In this document: in pieces, positions 43,746 to 52,116 of the stretch
Layout of the letters: every line of letters begins with the position of its first letter
Numbering within the stretch: position 1 is the stretch's first letter
Assembly: GCA_034926605.1 (NCBI GenBank)
Contig: JAYFQV010000002.1
Location: forward strand, 186,001 to 250,000
Direction of reading: 5' to 3'
DNA length: 64,000 bases
From: CALXXL01 sp034926605
Lineage (GTDB): Bacteria > Verrucomicrobiota > Lentisphaeria > Victivallales > Victivallaceae
Translations under genes and position numbers: made by a program
Notes under the pieces: model-generated
The model's database searches: none
What the model was told of the DNA's origin: nothing
Seen by the model: only the letters and a program-made list of their open reading frames with translations

Positions 43746-45665
43746 TTATTTTGAGTGGGTAGTCGGGCCGAAAGCCATGACAAGAGCTTTCGCGTTCAAA
43801 CCGGCGCGCCAATAAAGTACGAGAACCTGATGCAGTTTGTCTTTGTCGGAACGGTCGCGATTGAGTTCGGCCTGCTCGAAGTCACAGATCGGACTCGGGC
43901 AGGGAATATTCAGTTTCCGGCATTCGGCGATGCCGCGCAGCGCCTGGGCGCGGGCGGAGCGAATCTGGCAATGTATGAAGTCGCTGTTAACGGAGCTTTC
44001 GATATAATTGTCCTCGTCGTAGCTAAGCTCTGCCTCCGGACCATATTGTATCGTCATGGCACATGCTCCGGCGAGCGCGTTGATTTGGGCATGCATTGAA
44101 ACGGCCGTGTGATATTCAGGAGCTTTAAGCGATTTTGCATCTTCGAGTTGCGCGTGGAGCCCCCCGGCTTCCAGGCAGTTGAAATGATATGTCGCAAAAT
44201 GCAGATCTTCGGCCATCAGCTTGTCGATCAGATCACCGTAGGACATATCTTCATCTTCCGCCACCTGGCGCAGAATGTCGGTCTCGGCGGACTTGTCGAC
44301 GGCCAGCCAAGCGGAGTGGAACAGGTTTTCCACCTCTGCGGCACGGTTGTTCGGTTTGATTTGGGGCGTGACGGAGGCAATGGAGCAGCGCACCTCTCCG
44401 CCGATAGATTCCAGTTTTTTATCCGCCACGGCAAAGGTTAGCTTGAGGAAATCATTTTCGAGGATTCGACGCAGTTCCTCGGCTTCGATTTTCGGCAGGT
44501 CGCAGTCTTCCGGAACGCGCGCGTCGATCACGCAGATTACGCTGCGCAGCCACGCTTCGGAGCCTACGGATTCGAGCTGGGCGCTGATCGGACTCATCCA
44601 TTTTTTGTCTGGCATATACTCGAAAGTCAAATTGGGATCGGTTATGTCGGCGTGATATTTTTTAACGGCTCCGCGGAATGCTGCGATGTCTTTTCGAAAC
44701 GAATCGGTCGGAAGTCGGCCTTTGTCCAGCAGCGAGGAGTGGCCGTCTCCGCAAAAATCCTTGAAGAAGTCGTCGGCGCCGGAGTTGGCGCGGTGGAACA
44801 GCTCGATTTTCGTTACGGCCAACACCGCCGTGAGCAGACGGCCGGAGCAGAAACATTCCTCAGCGTAATCGGAGTCCGGCCGGTCTCCGAGGTCGAAATA
44901 CTTGGACTGCGGCTTTCCGGCGTAGGAGTCGACCTTCTCGCGGTAGCGGAGGTACAAGGAGATCAGCGCGTTCTCGGTTTGGGAATCCAACGCGCACACG
45001 GTGCGCGCGTCCAGCTCCGGGGCGGCGGCGACCGGCAGCCCATGCATTACGGCATAGGCCTCGGTGATATTCTCCACCGGAACCACCTCTATGCCGAGCT
45101 CTTTTCCGCAGCGGAACAAATCCACGCAGGTGTCGTCCGGCTGATATTCGAAGCGCAGGAAGGCCGGGATGCAAATGCGTTTGATGCCGGCTGTTGCTGC
45201 TGCTTTCATTTTCTCGGCCACGCCGCCCACCGGCCCGATCGTGCCGTCCGGCATGATGAGGCCGGTCATGGCAAAGTCCGGCGGCAGAGTGCGGCCGTCG
45301 CGTGCCGAGAGGATGGCGAGGCATAGCATGGATCCGGCGCTTGGGCCGTCTATCAGGCCGGAAAACTCCAGCTTGATTTCGACGCCGGTCATCGGGTCGT
45401 TGCACTGCATGGCGGCGGTGATCGCCGCCAGCCATGCGCAGGCGCGGATGCTGTCGCCGGAGCCGGCCGGCGTGTCGTCGGAAACGAGTATTCTCAGCGG
45501 CCGTTCCGAGCCGGAGGTTTCCAGTTCGAAAGGTATTCTGACGCAACTGCCGACGGAAGTGTCGTCGGACACCGTCAGCAGTGGAACGCTATATTCGACC
45601 GCGGCAACGGGGATTGCAACAAGCAGTACCGCCAGCGCGGCGGCCGGGATCAGGCGGAGCGTCAT
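43746..45665 (-). CDS. Secreted Lon-type (S16) peptidase without ATPase domain
   Basis: 639 aa. The N-terminus has a signal peptide (LIPAAALAVLLVAIPVAA). Residues about 55-200 form a Lon proteolytic domain: DGPSAGSM contains Ser109 and GGVAEKMKAA contains Lys152, the dyad spaced by 43 residues exactly as Ser679 and Lys722 of E. coli Lon. PDGTIGPVGGV and IKRICIPAF also match. There is no AAA+ module. The rest, about 430 residues, is helical and not recognised. The gene overlaps the metW stop (ATGA) and is last in the metX-metW unit. It should act in the periplasm or outside the cell, where no ATP is available. Substrate unknown. Confidence 0.85.
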   Translation of the reverse strand: MTLRLIPAAALAVLLVAIPVAAVEYSVPLLTVSDDTSVGSCVRIPFELETSGSERPLRILVSDDTPAGSGDSIRACAWLAAITAAMQCNDPMTGVEIKLEFSGLIDGPSAGSMLCLAILSARDGRTLPPDFAMTGLIMPDGTIGPVGGVAEKMKAAATAGIKRICIPAFLRFEYQPDDTCVDLFRCGKELGIEVVPVENITEAYAVMHGLPVAAAPELDARTVCALDSQTENALISLYLRYREKVDSYAGKPQSKYFDLGDRPDSDYAEECFCSGRLLTAVLAVTKIELFHRANSGADDFFKDFCGDGHSSLLDKGRLPTDSFRKDIAAFRGAVKKYHADITDPNLTFEYMPDKKWMSPISAQLESVGSEAWLRSVICVIDARVPEDCDLPKIEAEELRRILENDFLKLTFAVADKKLESIGGEVRCSIASVTPQIKPNNRAAEVENLFHSAWLAVDKSAETDILRQVAEDEDMSYGDLIDKLMAEDLHFATYHFNCLEAGGLHAQLEDAKSLKAPEYHTAVSMHAQINALAGACAMTIQYGPEAELSYDEDNYIESSVNSDFIHCQIRSARAQALRGIAECRKLNIPCPSPICDFEQAELNRDRSDKDKLHQVLVLYWRAGLNAKALVMAFGPTTHSK

Positions 45666-46315
45666 TTTTTCTTTCCGGGCTTGACGTCGTCCTGTCGTTC
45701 GATTACGAACACGCAGTTGGTGGCCAGCAGGTTAGGCCACAGCTGGGGCATGGTTTCGGCGCGGCCGCCGGAGGATAGCGGAATGGTCTCCACCACCTTG
45801 AGACTCAAGTCGCGGCACAGCCGCTTGAAATCCCGAAGCGTTCCGAGATGTATGTTCGGGGTGTTGAACCACTGGTGCGGCAGGGTCTTGGACATCGGCA
45901 TCCTGCCGGACAACAGCAACTGGAGCCGAGTCATGACGAAACCGAAGTTGATTACACCCACCACCCCGCGACGGCCGATGCGCATCATCTCGGACAGCAG
46001 TTTATGCGGCGCAACCATTTCTTGAAGCGTGCAGGATAGGATCACGAAGTCAAAGCTGTTGTCCAGTATATAGTCCAGCGGTTCGTTGAGGTCGCCGTGC
46101 ACTACCGGCACGCCGTTGCCCACGCATTTGATCACCGCCTCCTGCTCGAGGTCGATGCCGAGGGCGCGGACCTGCTTGGTCTCCATCAGGTAACGCAACA
46201 GAAGGCCGTCGCCGCAGCCAAGGTCGAGCACGCGGCTCTGGGCGGTCACCCGTTCGGCGATGACCTGAAGGTCCGGTCTGGCTTCCACGTATTCCGATGC
46301 AACGGTCATTTCCAC
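45662..46315 (-). CDS. metW: Methionine biosynthesis protein MetW
   Basis: 217 aa. SAM-methyltransferase fold with VLDLGCGDGLLLRYL, and the MetW-specific SKTLPHQWFNTPNIHLGTLRDF segment. In proteobacteria MetW is always encoded with MetX and helps homoserine acylation. It overlaps metX by 10 nt and the Lon-like gene by 4 nt. Confidence 0.92.
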   Translation of the reverse strand: MEMTVASEYVEARPDLQVIAERVTAQSRVLDLGCGDGLLLRYLMETKQVRALGIDLEQEAVIKCVGNGVPVVHGDLNEPLDYILDNSFDFVILSCTLQEMVAPHKLLSEMMRIGRRGVVGVINFGFVMTRLQLLLSGRMPMSKTLPHQWFNTPNIHLGTLRDFKRLCRDLSLKVVETIPLSSGGRAETMPQLWPNLLATNCVFVIERQDDVKPGKKK

Positions 46316-47445
46316 GCCTCCAGCTGGTTTTGAAGGAACGAGCCCACGAGCTTGCCGAGGGTTTCGACCTCCAGCAAAAACGCGTCATGGCCGTAGCCGG
46401 AGCGGATTTCGCAGAAGCTCACCTCCAGATTGTTGTGCAGCAGCGCGCGCACGAGTTCCTCGCTGCGTGCGGTGGGGAACAACCAGTCCGACGAAAATGA
46501 CACCACCAAAAAATTGGCCTGCGCATGGCTGAATGCGCGCCAGAGCTGCCCGCCGCAGCTGGCGGCGAGGTCGAAGTAATCCATGGCGCGGGTTATGTAC
46601 AAATAGCTGTTCGCGTCGAACCGCTCCACAAAGCGGCGGCCCTGATGGCGCAGATAGCTTTCCACCGCGAAGTCGCGGTCGAATTTGTAGGTATAGCTTT
46701 TGGCGTCCTGCAGCCCGCGGCCGAATTTGCGCTCCATGGATTCGTCGGAAAGATAGGTCACGTGAGCGAGCATCCTTGCGATGGAAAGCCCGTGCTCGGG
46801 CGGGAAATCGTTCTCATAGTTGCCGTTTACGAAGTCGCTGTCGAACAGTATCGCCGAGCGGCCGATCCAGTCGAACGCGATACTTTGCGGCGACAGCCGG
46901 GGAGTGGTGGCGATTGCCGCCACCGAGCGCACCATTTCAGGAAACGAGATCGCCCACTGGAGCGCCTGCATTCCGCCCATCGATCCGCCGATCACCGCCA
47001 GAAGCTGCGTGACGCCGAGGTGGGAGACCAGCCGCTGCTGGGCGCGGACCATGTCGGCGATGGTTATCACCGGGAAATCCAGGTTGTATGGCTTGCCGGT
47101 GTCCGGGTTGATGCTGCGCGGACCGGTCGAACCGGCGCAGCCGCCGATCACGTTTGAGCAGATCACGAAGTATTTGTCGGTGTCGATCGGCTTACCGGGG
47201 CCGACCATATCGTCCCACCAGCCGGGTTTGGGGTCGCTTTCACTATGGCAGCCGCAAACGTGGGCGTCGCCTGAGAGGGCATGAAGAATCAGCACCGCGT
47301 TGTGTTTGTCGGGTGCGAGTTCGCCGTAGGTCTCATAGCGCAGATTCACCTCGCGCAGAGACCGTCCGCAGTCCAGCGGCAGTACGTCGCCGGGAGCGGT
47401 GGCAAACAGCAGATCTTTTGCCTCGACGATCATTTTTTTGCTCAA
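46306..47445 (-). CDS. metX: Homoserine O-acetyltransferase
   Basis: 379 aa alpha/beta hydrolase fold. It acylates homoserine for methionine synthesis. LILHALSGDAHVCG, the nucleophile in GGSMGGMQALQW, and GYGHDAFLLE with the catalytic His are present. The start is taken as TTG at 47445 because GGAGG (47454-47458) lies 8 nt upstream; the ATG at 47433 is 20 nt from it and has no SD of its own. First gene of metX-metW-Lon-like, with its own promoter. MetX may use acetyl- or succinyl-CoA; this cannot be told by eye. Confidence 0.92.
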   Translation of the reverse strand: MSKKMIVEAKDLLFATAPGDVLPLDCGRSLREVNLRYETYGELAPDKHNAVLILHALSGDAHVCGCHSESDPKPGWWDDMVGPGKPIDTDKYFVICSNVIGGCAGSTGPRSINPDTGKPYNLDFPVITIADMVRAQQRLVSHLGVTQLLAVIGGSMGGMQALQWAISFPEMVRSVAAIATTPRLSPQSIAFDWIGRSAILFDSDFVNGNYENDFPPEHGLSIARMLAHVTYLSDESMERKFGRGLQDAKSYTYKFDRDFAVESYLRHQGRRFVERFDANSYLYITRAMDYFDLAASCGGQLWRAFSHAQANFLVVSFSSDWLFPTARSEELVRALLHNNLEVSFCEIRSGYGHDAFLLEVETLGKLVGSFLQNQLEAWK

Positions 47446-47482
47446 GATGACGGCCTCCGGTTGAAAAACAACAATAAATAAT

Positions 47483-47511
47483 AATATACCACCGGAACGG
47501 AGCGAATGCAA
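47483..47511 (-). promoter_or_regulatory. Promoter of the metX-metW operon
   Basis: On the minus strand, -35 TTGCAT (47506-47511), 17-nt spacer, -10 TATATT (47483-47488). The leader is only about 30 nt, too short for a SAM riboswitch. Confidence 0.65.
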
Positions 47512-47519
47512 ATTCGCGT

Positions 47520-48149
47520 CTACTTGACGAAGCGGCTTTCGGTTCCGTTTCTCAACCTGGCAATGTTGGACTTATGGCGGAAAATCGCCAGCGCCGCCAG
47601 CAGAACCAGAACTGCCAGCGAAGGCCATGACACATGATATATTCCGGTAAGGCTGAATGCCAGTGCCGCCACCGGTACCACCGCCGCCGCCAGGATGCTG
47701 GCCAGCGAAACATAGCGCCAGCGGAAGAACACCGCGGCCCAGACCGCCCCCGCGACGATCACCGCCAGCGGCGACAACCCCGCCACGCCACCGGCCGCGG
47801 TGGAAATCCCCTTGCCTCCCTTGAATTTCAAAAATATCGGGAACATGTGCCCGACCACCGCCGCGGCAAGCGCCAGCGCCGGGCCGAACACAAGAACCGG
47901 CAACCAGCCGCGTTGAATACAAAATGCCACGCCGGCCACCGGCAGCAGCCCTTTCAGGAAGTCCAGAAAAAAGCACACCTTGCCCTGTATGGGGCCAACC
48001 ACCCTGGTAACGTTGGTGGCTCCGATGTTGCCGGAGCCAGCTTTGCGCACGTCTTTGCCGTATGCCAGCCCTATCCACAGGCCCCACGGCAGCGATCCTA
48101 GCAAATAGGCGACGATGAAAATTATGATGTAGTATGCAAAAATAGGCAT
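47520..48149 (-). CDS. plsY: Glycerol-3-phosphate acyltransferase PlsY
   Basis: 209 aa membrane protein with about five to seven helices. It transfers the acyl group from acyl-phosphate to glycerol-3-phosphate, the first step of phosphatidic acid synthesis. GSLPWGLWIG, the catalytic SGNIGATNV near residue 42, and KFKGGKGIST near residue 110 are the three conserved motifs. It is divergent from the peptidase gene and precedes metX on the same strand. Confidence 0.94.
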   Translation of the reverse strand: MPIFAYYIIIFIVAYLLGSLPWGLWIGLAYGKDVRKAGSGNIGATNVTRVVGPIQGKVCFFLDFLKGLLPVAGVAFCIQRGWLPVLVFGPALALAAAVVGHMFPIFLKFKGGKGISTAAGGVAGLSPLAVIVAGAVWAAVFFRWRYVSLASILAAAVVPVAALAFSLTGIYHVSWPSLAVLVLLAALAIFRHKSNIARLRNGTESRFVK

Positions 48150-48165
48150 TTGTTGGGTTCCCTGA

Positions 48166-48194
48166 TTGAATTATTGGATAAAATATGCTATTTT
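48166..48194 (+). promoter_or_regulatory. Promoter of the peptidase-GH20-DUF4855 unit
   Basis: -35 TTGAAT (48166-48171), 17-nt spacer, extended -10 TGCTATTTT (-10 at 48189-48194). The leader would be about 20 nt and carries SD CGGAG before the ATG at 48221. Confidence 0.5.
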
Positions 48195-48220
48195 CAATAA
48201 AAATCAAGCGGAGCAATCAA

Positions 48221-49327
48221 ATGATCGCCAAATTGATCGTGTCGGAAAGCGTGCACCATAGCGACATGCGCTATGCCACCGGTTTCGCCGCGACTGATGA
48301 ATTCATATACATAGAACCTGCCGGAGGGAGTCCGCTGATGGCGGTCTCCGCACTGGAGTATTCCCGCGCCAAAGTCGAAGCCCGCCGGGGGGTGCAGGTT
48401 CGCGAAGTTTCGCGGTTCAGCCGCGAAAGCACCATTTCGGCGGTGCTAAAGGCGGCCGCCGAGTTCAATATCGACACGTTTGAAGTTCCTTCCGACTTTC
48501 CGCTGGGGCTGGCAGACGGGCTGCGCGGCGCCGGCATTGCGGTGCTGCCGATTCACGGCGCGTTTTTTTCCGCGCGGGAGTTCAAAACCGCGGACGAGGC
48601 TGATGCGGTGCGCCGGGCGCTTCGGATCACCGAAAAGGGTATGGCCCGCGCTTTCCAGATTATCGCCGATGCCGAGGTCGCTGCCGACGGCATTTTGACG
48701 CTTGGCGGCGGCGTGCTTACCAGCGAACGGCTGCGCGCCGAGATCGAAGTAGAATTCGTTCGGAATGGTGCGGCGGCCGATTCCACTATTGTGGCCGGCG
48801 GAGTCCAGAGCGCCCAGCCGCACTGCATCGGATACGGGCCGCTTTACGCCCATACTCCGATCGTGATGGACCTGTTTCCGCGCGATCAGAGCACCGGTTA
48901 TTGGGGCGATCTTACCCGTACGGTGGTCAAGGGCTCCGCTCCCGATGTGGTTTCCGGGGCGTTCGAAGCGGTGCTGGACGCAAGGGATGGGGCCAAGCGG
49001 TTGATAAGGCGGGGCGCCATTCCGGTGGGGATTCACAATTTTGCGCATGATCTGCTGGCCTCGCGGGGGTTCCCGACCGGCGAAAACAGCTCGGGCAGTT
49101 ATGGTTTTTTCCATGGGCTCGGGCATGGAGTGGGGTTGGATATTCATGAACAGCCCCGGATAAACACCTCGAACGTCCGGCCGCTGCGCGGCGGCGAAGT
49201 GGTTACGGTGGAGCCGGGGGTATATTACCCGGATTGGGGCGGAGTCCGCCTTGAGGATATGGTCTATGTGACCGGAAACGGTTGCGATTGTCTTACCGAA
49301 ATTGAAACATTTCTGGAGATCCAATGA
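48221..49327 (+). CDS. Xaa-Pro aminopeptidase/dipeptidase (M24)
   Basis: 368 aa. A creatinase-like N-domain (about 1-135) then a pita-bread metallopeptidase. Metal ligands read along the fold: MDLFPRDQSTGYWGDL (two Asp), GHGVGLDIHE (His), VEPGVYY (Glu), and GGVRLEDMVYV (Glu). It hydrolyses peptides with proline in the second position, in the cytosol. SD CGGAG lies 7 nt before 48221; an ATG at 48185 lies inside the promoter and is rejected. It overlaps the GH20 gene by 4 nt. Confidence 0.93.
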   Translation: MIAKLIVSESVHHSDMRYATGFAATDEFIYIEPAGGSPLMAVSALEYSRAKVEARRGVQVREVSRFSRESTISAVLKAAAEFNIDTFEVPSDFPLGLADGLRGAGIAVLPIHGAFFSAREFKTADEADAVRRALRITEKGMARAFQIIADAEVAADGILTLGGGVLTSERLRAEIEVEFVRNGAAADSTIVAGGVQSAQPHCIGYGPLYAHTPIVMDLFPRDQSTGYWGDLTRTVVKGSAPDVVSGAFEAVLDARDGAKRLIRRGAIPVGIHNFAHDLLASRGFPTGENSSGSYGFFHGLGHGVGLDIHEQPRINTSNVRPLRGGEVVTVEPGVYYPDWGGVRLEDMVYVTGNGCDCLTEIETFLEIQ

Positions 49328-52116
49328 AAAAACTGCTGATGCTGACCGTTCTGTCCGCGATGTTGCCGCTGGCCGCCGCCGACCGGGGAATGACCGTCGA
49401 GGCGACCCCAAGCGGATTTCTGATCCACGGCGAGGGCGCCGATCTATCTACGATGACCAGCGTTATCGTGTGTGTACCGCCGTTCCGTGACAAGCATTTC
49501 TACAACATCACCGACGAGCTTGAGTTTGTGAACACTCCCGAGCGTGCCGAAATCATCCAGAAGGGTCCCACCGACAAGGTGAAAATCGCCGACTATTCGG
49601 TCACTCGTTCCGGCGATTCTCTGGTTCTGCGGCTCGAAGCCAAGCTGAATACGCCCGACCCCACCGACCTTGAGAATACCGTTCTGGTGATTCCGGAGTA
49701 TCTGCTGGCGGGCTCCACCTTTCACGCCGTGCTTGCCGACGGCACCAGGCAAGCCGGATTTATTCCGCTCAACTACGAGGGAGAACCGGAAGTGCGCCAC
49801 GTGTTTGAAAAGGCGGTCAAGGCCACTTTCGACACCCGCTTCGGCACTTTTTCGTTCGAGACGCTCAAAGGGCCGGCATCCACCCTCGGCGACCGCCGGG
49901 CGGTGCTGTTCGAGGAGCGCCGTTGCTTCTGGCTGGGCCACCTGGCGGCGATGAATCAGAAAGAACCTTATGTCAGCGAGATCAAATTGACATTTACTCC
50001 GCCTGCCGACCGAAAAATATCCGAACCGCTTGTATCCTCCGGCAAAGTAAAAGTATCCGAAGAAAATTCGGTCGTATGGGATTACAAACCGCCCCGCCCG
50101 CTGCTGCCGGCGCCCAAGGCGGTGGAATTCTACTCAGGCAAGTATTTTGACACATCCAAGGGGTACAAGCTATCCAGCAACGTCAACGACGCCTGGCTCG
50201 ACCGTGCACTGAGAGGGCTTTCCGCCAATGGACAGGGCGGTTTAAATTCCGATAGCGACAAGATCATTCGGGTGGAAATCGGTTCCGGCGAGGGCAAACT
50301 GATTCCGCCGGAAAATCCGGAGGGATATCTTCTAAGCGTCGAAGAGAATGAAATCAAACTGTTTGCCCGCACTCCGCGCGGCGCGTTCTACGGCATTCAG
50401 ACGCTGCACGGCCTGTTCGAGCCCGGCAAGGGATTCCGTTGCGCGCTGGTGCGGGACTGGCCGGACTTCCAGATGCGCGCGGTTCACTTCATGCTGCCCG
50501 ACCGCGACGCGCTGCCGCTGCTAAGCCGCATCATCACCGAGGTGATGGTGCCGATGAAGATGAACACTCTGATTATCGAATGCGAGTTCGTGCACTGGGA
50601 GTGCATTCCTAATCTGCATGTGCCCTGGGGGATGCCCAAGGCCGACTGCGAGGCGCTGGTGAAACTGTGCGAGGAGAATTACATCGACCCGATTCCGTTG
50701 CTGCAGACCCTGAGCCACACCCCGTGGCTGTTCTCCAACAAGCAGAATCTCGACATGTGCGAGGACACCCGCAACCCCTACTGCTACTTCACCTCCCATC
50801 CCGGTCTATATCCGCTGATGACCAAGGTTCTGGACGAAGTGATGGAAACTTTTCACCATCCGAAATACATACACATTGGCCATGACGAACTGTATACCTG
50901 GGCCGAGTACCCCTGCCGCCCCGAAAGCAAGGCGATCGGCACCCCGAAACTGGTTTATGACGACGTTATGTGGTACTACAACTATGCGAAGAAGCGCAAT
51001 GCCAAAATTATGATGTGGCACGACATCTTCGTGACCCGGGAGGAAAGCCCCGAAAACGGTCACGGCGGCGGTCATCCGGACTGGGCGGACACCATCCGGC
51101 CCGATCTGCCGCGCGACATCGTGTTCTGCGTCTGGCGCTACGAAAGCGGCACTACAAGGTTCGTCGACCTTGAAAATCTCGCCGCCGAAGGCTTCGAGGT
51201 GGCCGGTTCCTCGTGGTTCGCCAACAACAACGTCGAGCGACTGACCCGTCACACCAAGACCGTCGGCGGACTCGGCATGATCTCGACCACCTGGATTTAC
51301 CCGATTGTGGACAAAAAGGACGGCTCCAAGATAGAGTCCGGCTGTTTCGATGCGCTTGAAAAATGGTTCATCCAGCTTGCTCCTTATGTCCGCTCCGGCT
51401 GCTGGAGCTGGAATTGCTCGGATGATTTGAACAAATTCGACGGCAAGGCGGTGTTCGATGACCTGCTGGAACCCACCCGGTTCGGTGCCGCCATCGGCGC
51501 AGGCCTGCCTCTGACGGAAGGTGCGCCGGGCAACTCCGGCGGCCGTCTGGTCAACATCTCCTCCGCCGCCAACGTGGCGATAACCAAAAAGTTCAATCCG
51601 TTCCTGGACGGCTCGCTTTATGGTTTCGATTCGCTCAAGCCCGGTGTTATGCGCGCTGGACGGGTGGATTTCGACCTGCCTGAACGCGATGGTGCGCTCG
51701 CGGCGGTGGCGCTCAAGTCTAGACTGAATCCCGGCTGCCCGGGTGCGGTGGAGCTGGAACTGGGCGGCGTCAAAGCGGCGGCGCTGTATTTTCTGCATAC
51801 CGCGATTGGAGTTCAGCCTAAACCGAAGGAGCCGGTGGCCGAATATGTTCTGACCTACGCCGACGGCGCCTCCGCCGTTCTGCCGGTGCGCTATCAGCGC
51901 GAGGTGTCTCCGCCGGAAGAGGATGTGAACTATCTGCTCAGCACCGGCAACCGCCTGAACTGGAAGGACGGGAAGCAGGATATGAGCATGTGGTTCGCCG
52001 CATACGCCAATCCGTTTCCGGACAAGGCGATCGCCAAGATCACCGTTCGTGCAGTCGGCAAGAATTATCCGTTCTATTTGTTCGGCGTCACGCTGGGAGA
52101 CCATGTGATAAAGTGA
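49324..52116 (+). CDS. Secreted GH20-type beta-N-acetylhexosaminidase-like protein
   Basis: 930 aa. MKKLLMLTVLSAMLPLAAA is a signal peptide. Residues about 20-255 form a family-specific beta-rich domain; about 257-375 a GH20b domain (PAPKAVEFYSGKY, GYLLSVEENEI, AFYGIQTLHGLFEPG); then a TIM barrel beginning RDWPDFQMRAVHFMLPDRD. The acid/base pair is Asp521-Glu522 in HIGHDELY; the usual motif is HIGGDE, so one Gly is His here. It probably releases terminal GlcNAc or GalNAc from glycans. The C-terminal 250 residues are beta-rich. Overlaps the peptidase stop by 4 nt; SD GGAG 6 nt before the ATG. Confidence 0.85.
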   Translation: MKKLLMLTVLSAMLPLAAADRGMTVEATPSGFLIHGEGADLSTMTSVIVCVPPFRDKHFYNITDELEFVNTPERAEIIQKGPTDKVKIADYSVTRSGDSLVLRLEAKLNTPDPTDLENTVLVIPEYLLAGSTFHAVLADGTRQAGFIPLNYEGEPEVRHVFEKAVKATFDTRFGTFSFETLKGPASTLGDRRAVLFEERRCFWLGHLAAMNQKEPYVSEIKLTFTPPADRKISEPLVSSGKVKVSEENSVVWDYKPPRPLLPAPKAVEFYSGKYFDTSKGYKLSSNVNDAWLDRALRGLSANGQGGLNSDSDKIIRVEIGSGEGKLIPPENPEGYLLSVEENEIKLFARTPRGAFYGIQTLHGLFEPGKGFRCALVRDWPDFQMRAVHFMLPDRDALPLLSRIITEVMVPMKMNTLIIECEFVHWECIPNLHVPWGMPKADCEALVKLCEENYIDPIPLLQTLSHTPWLFSNKQNLDMCEDTRNPYCYFTSHPGLYPLMTKVLDEVMETFHHPKYIHIGHDELYTWAEYPCRPESKAIGTPKLVYDDVMWYYNYAKKRNAKIMMWHDIFVTREESPENGHGGGHPDWADTIRPDLPRDIVFCVWRYESGTTRFVDLENLAAEGFEVAGSSWFANNNVERLTRHTKTVGGLGMISTTWIYPIVDKKDGSKIESGCFDALEKWFIQLAPYVRSGCWSWNCSDDLNKFDGKAVFDDLLEPTRFGAAIGAGLPLTEGAPGNSGGRLVNISSAANVAITKKFNPFLDGSLYGFDSLKPGVMRAGRVDFDLPERDGALAAVALKSRLNPGCPGAVELELGGVKAAALYFLHTAIGVQPKPKEPVAEYVLTYADGASAVLPVRYQREVSPPEEDVNYLLSTGNRLNWKDGKQDMSMWFAAYANPFPDKAIAKITVRAVGKNYPFYLFGVTLGDHVIK

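Noticed and set aside
47446..47482. SAM riboswitch upstream of metX
   Set aside because: The predicted leader is only about 30 nt, too short for any known SAM-responsive RNA.
51990..52112. Upstream extension of the DUF4855 gene
   Set aside because: It lies within the GH20 gene in another frame; the GTG at 52113 gives a proper signal peptide and a GTGA overlap.
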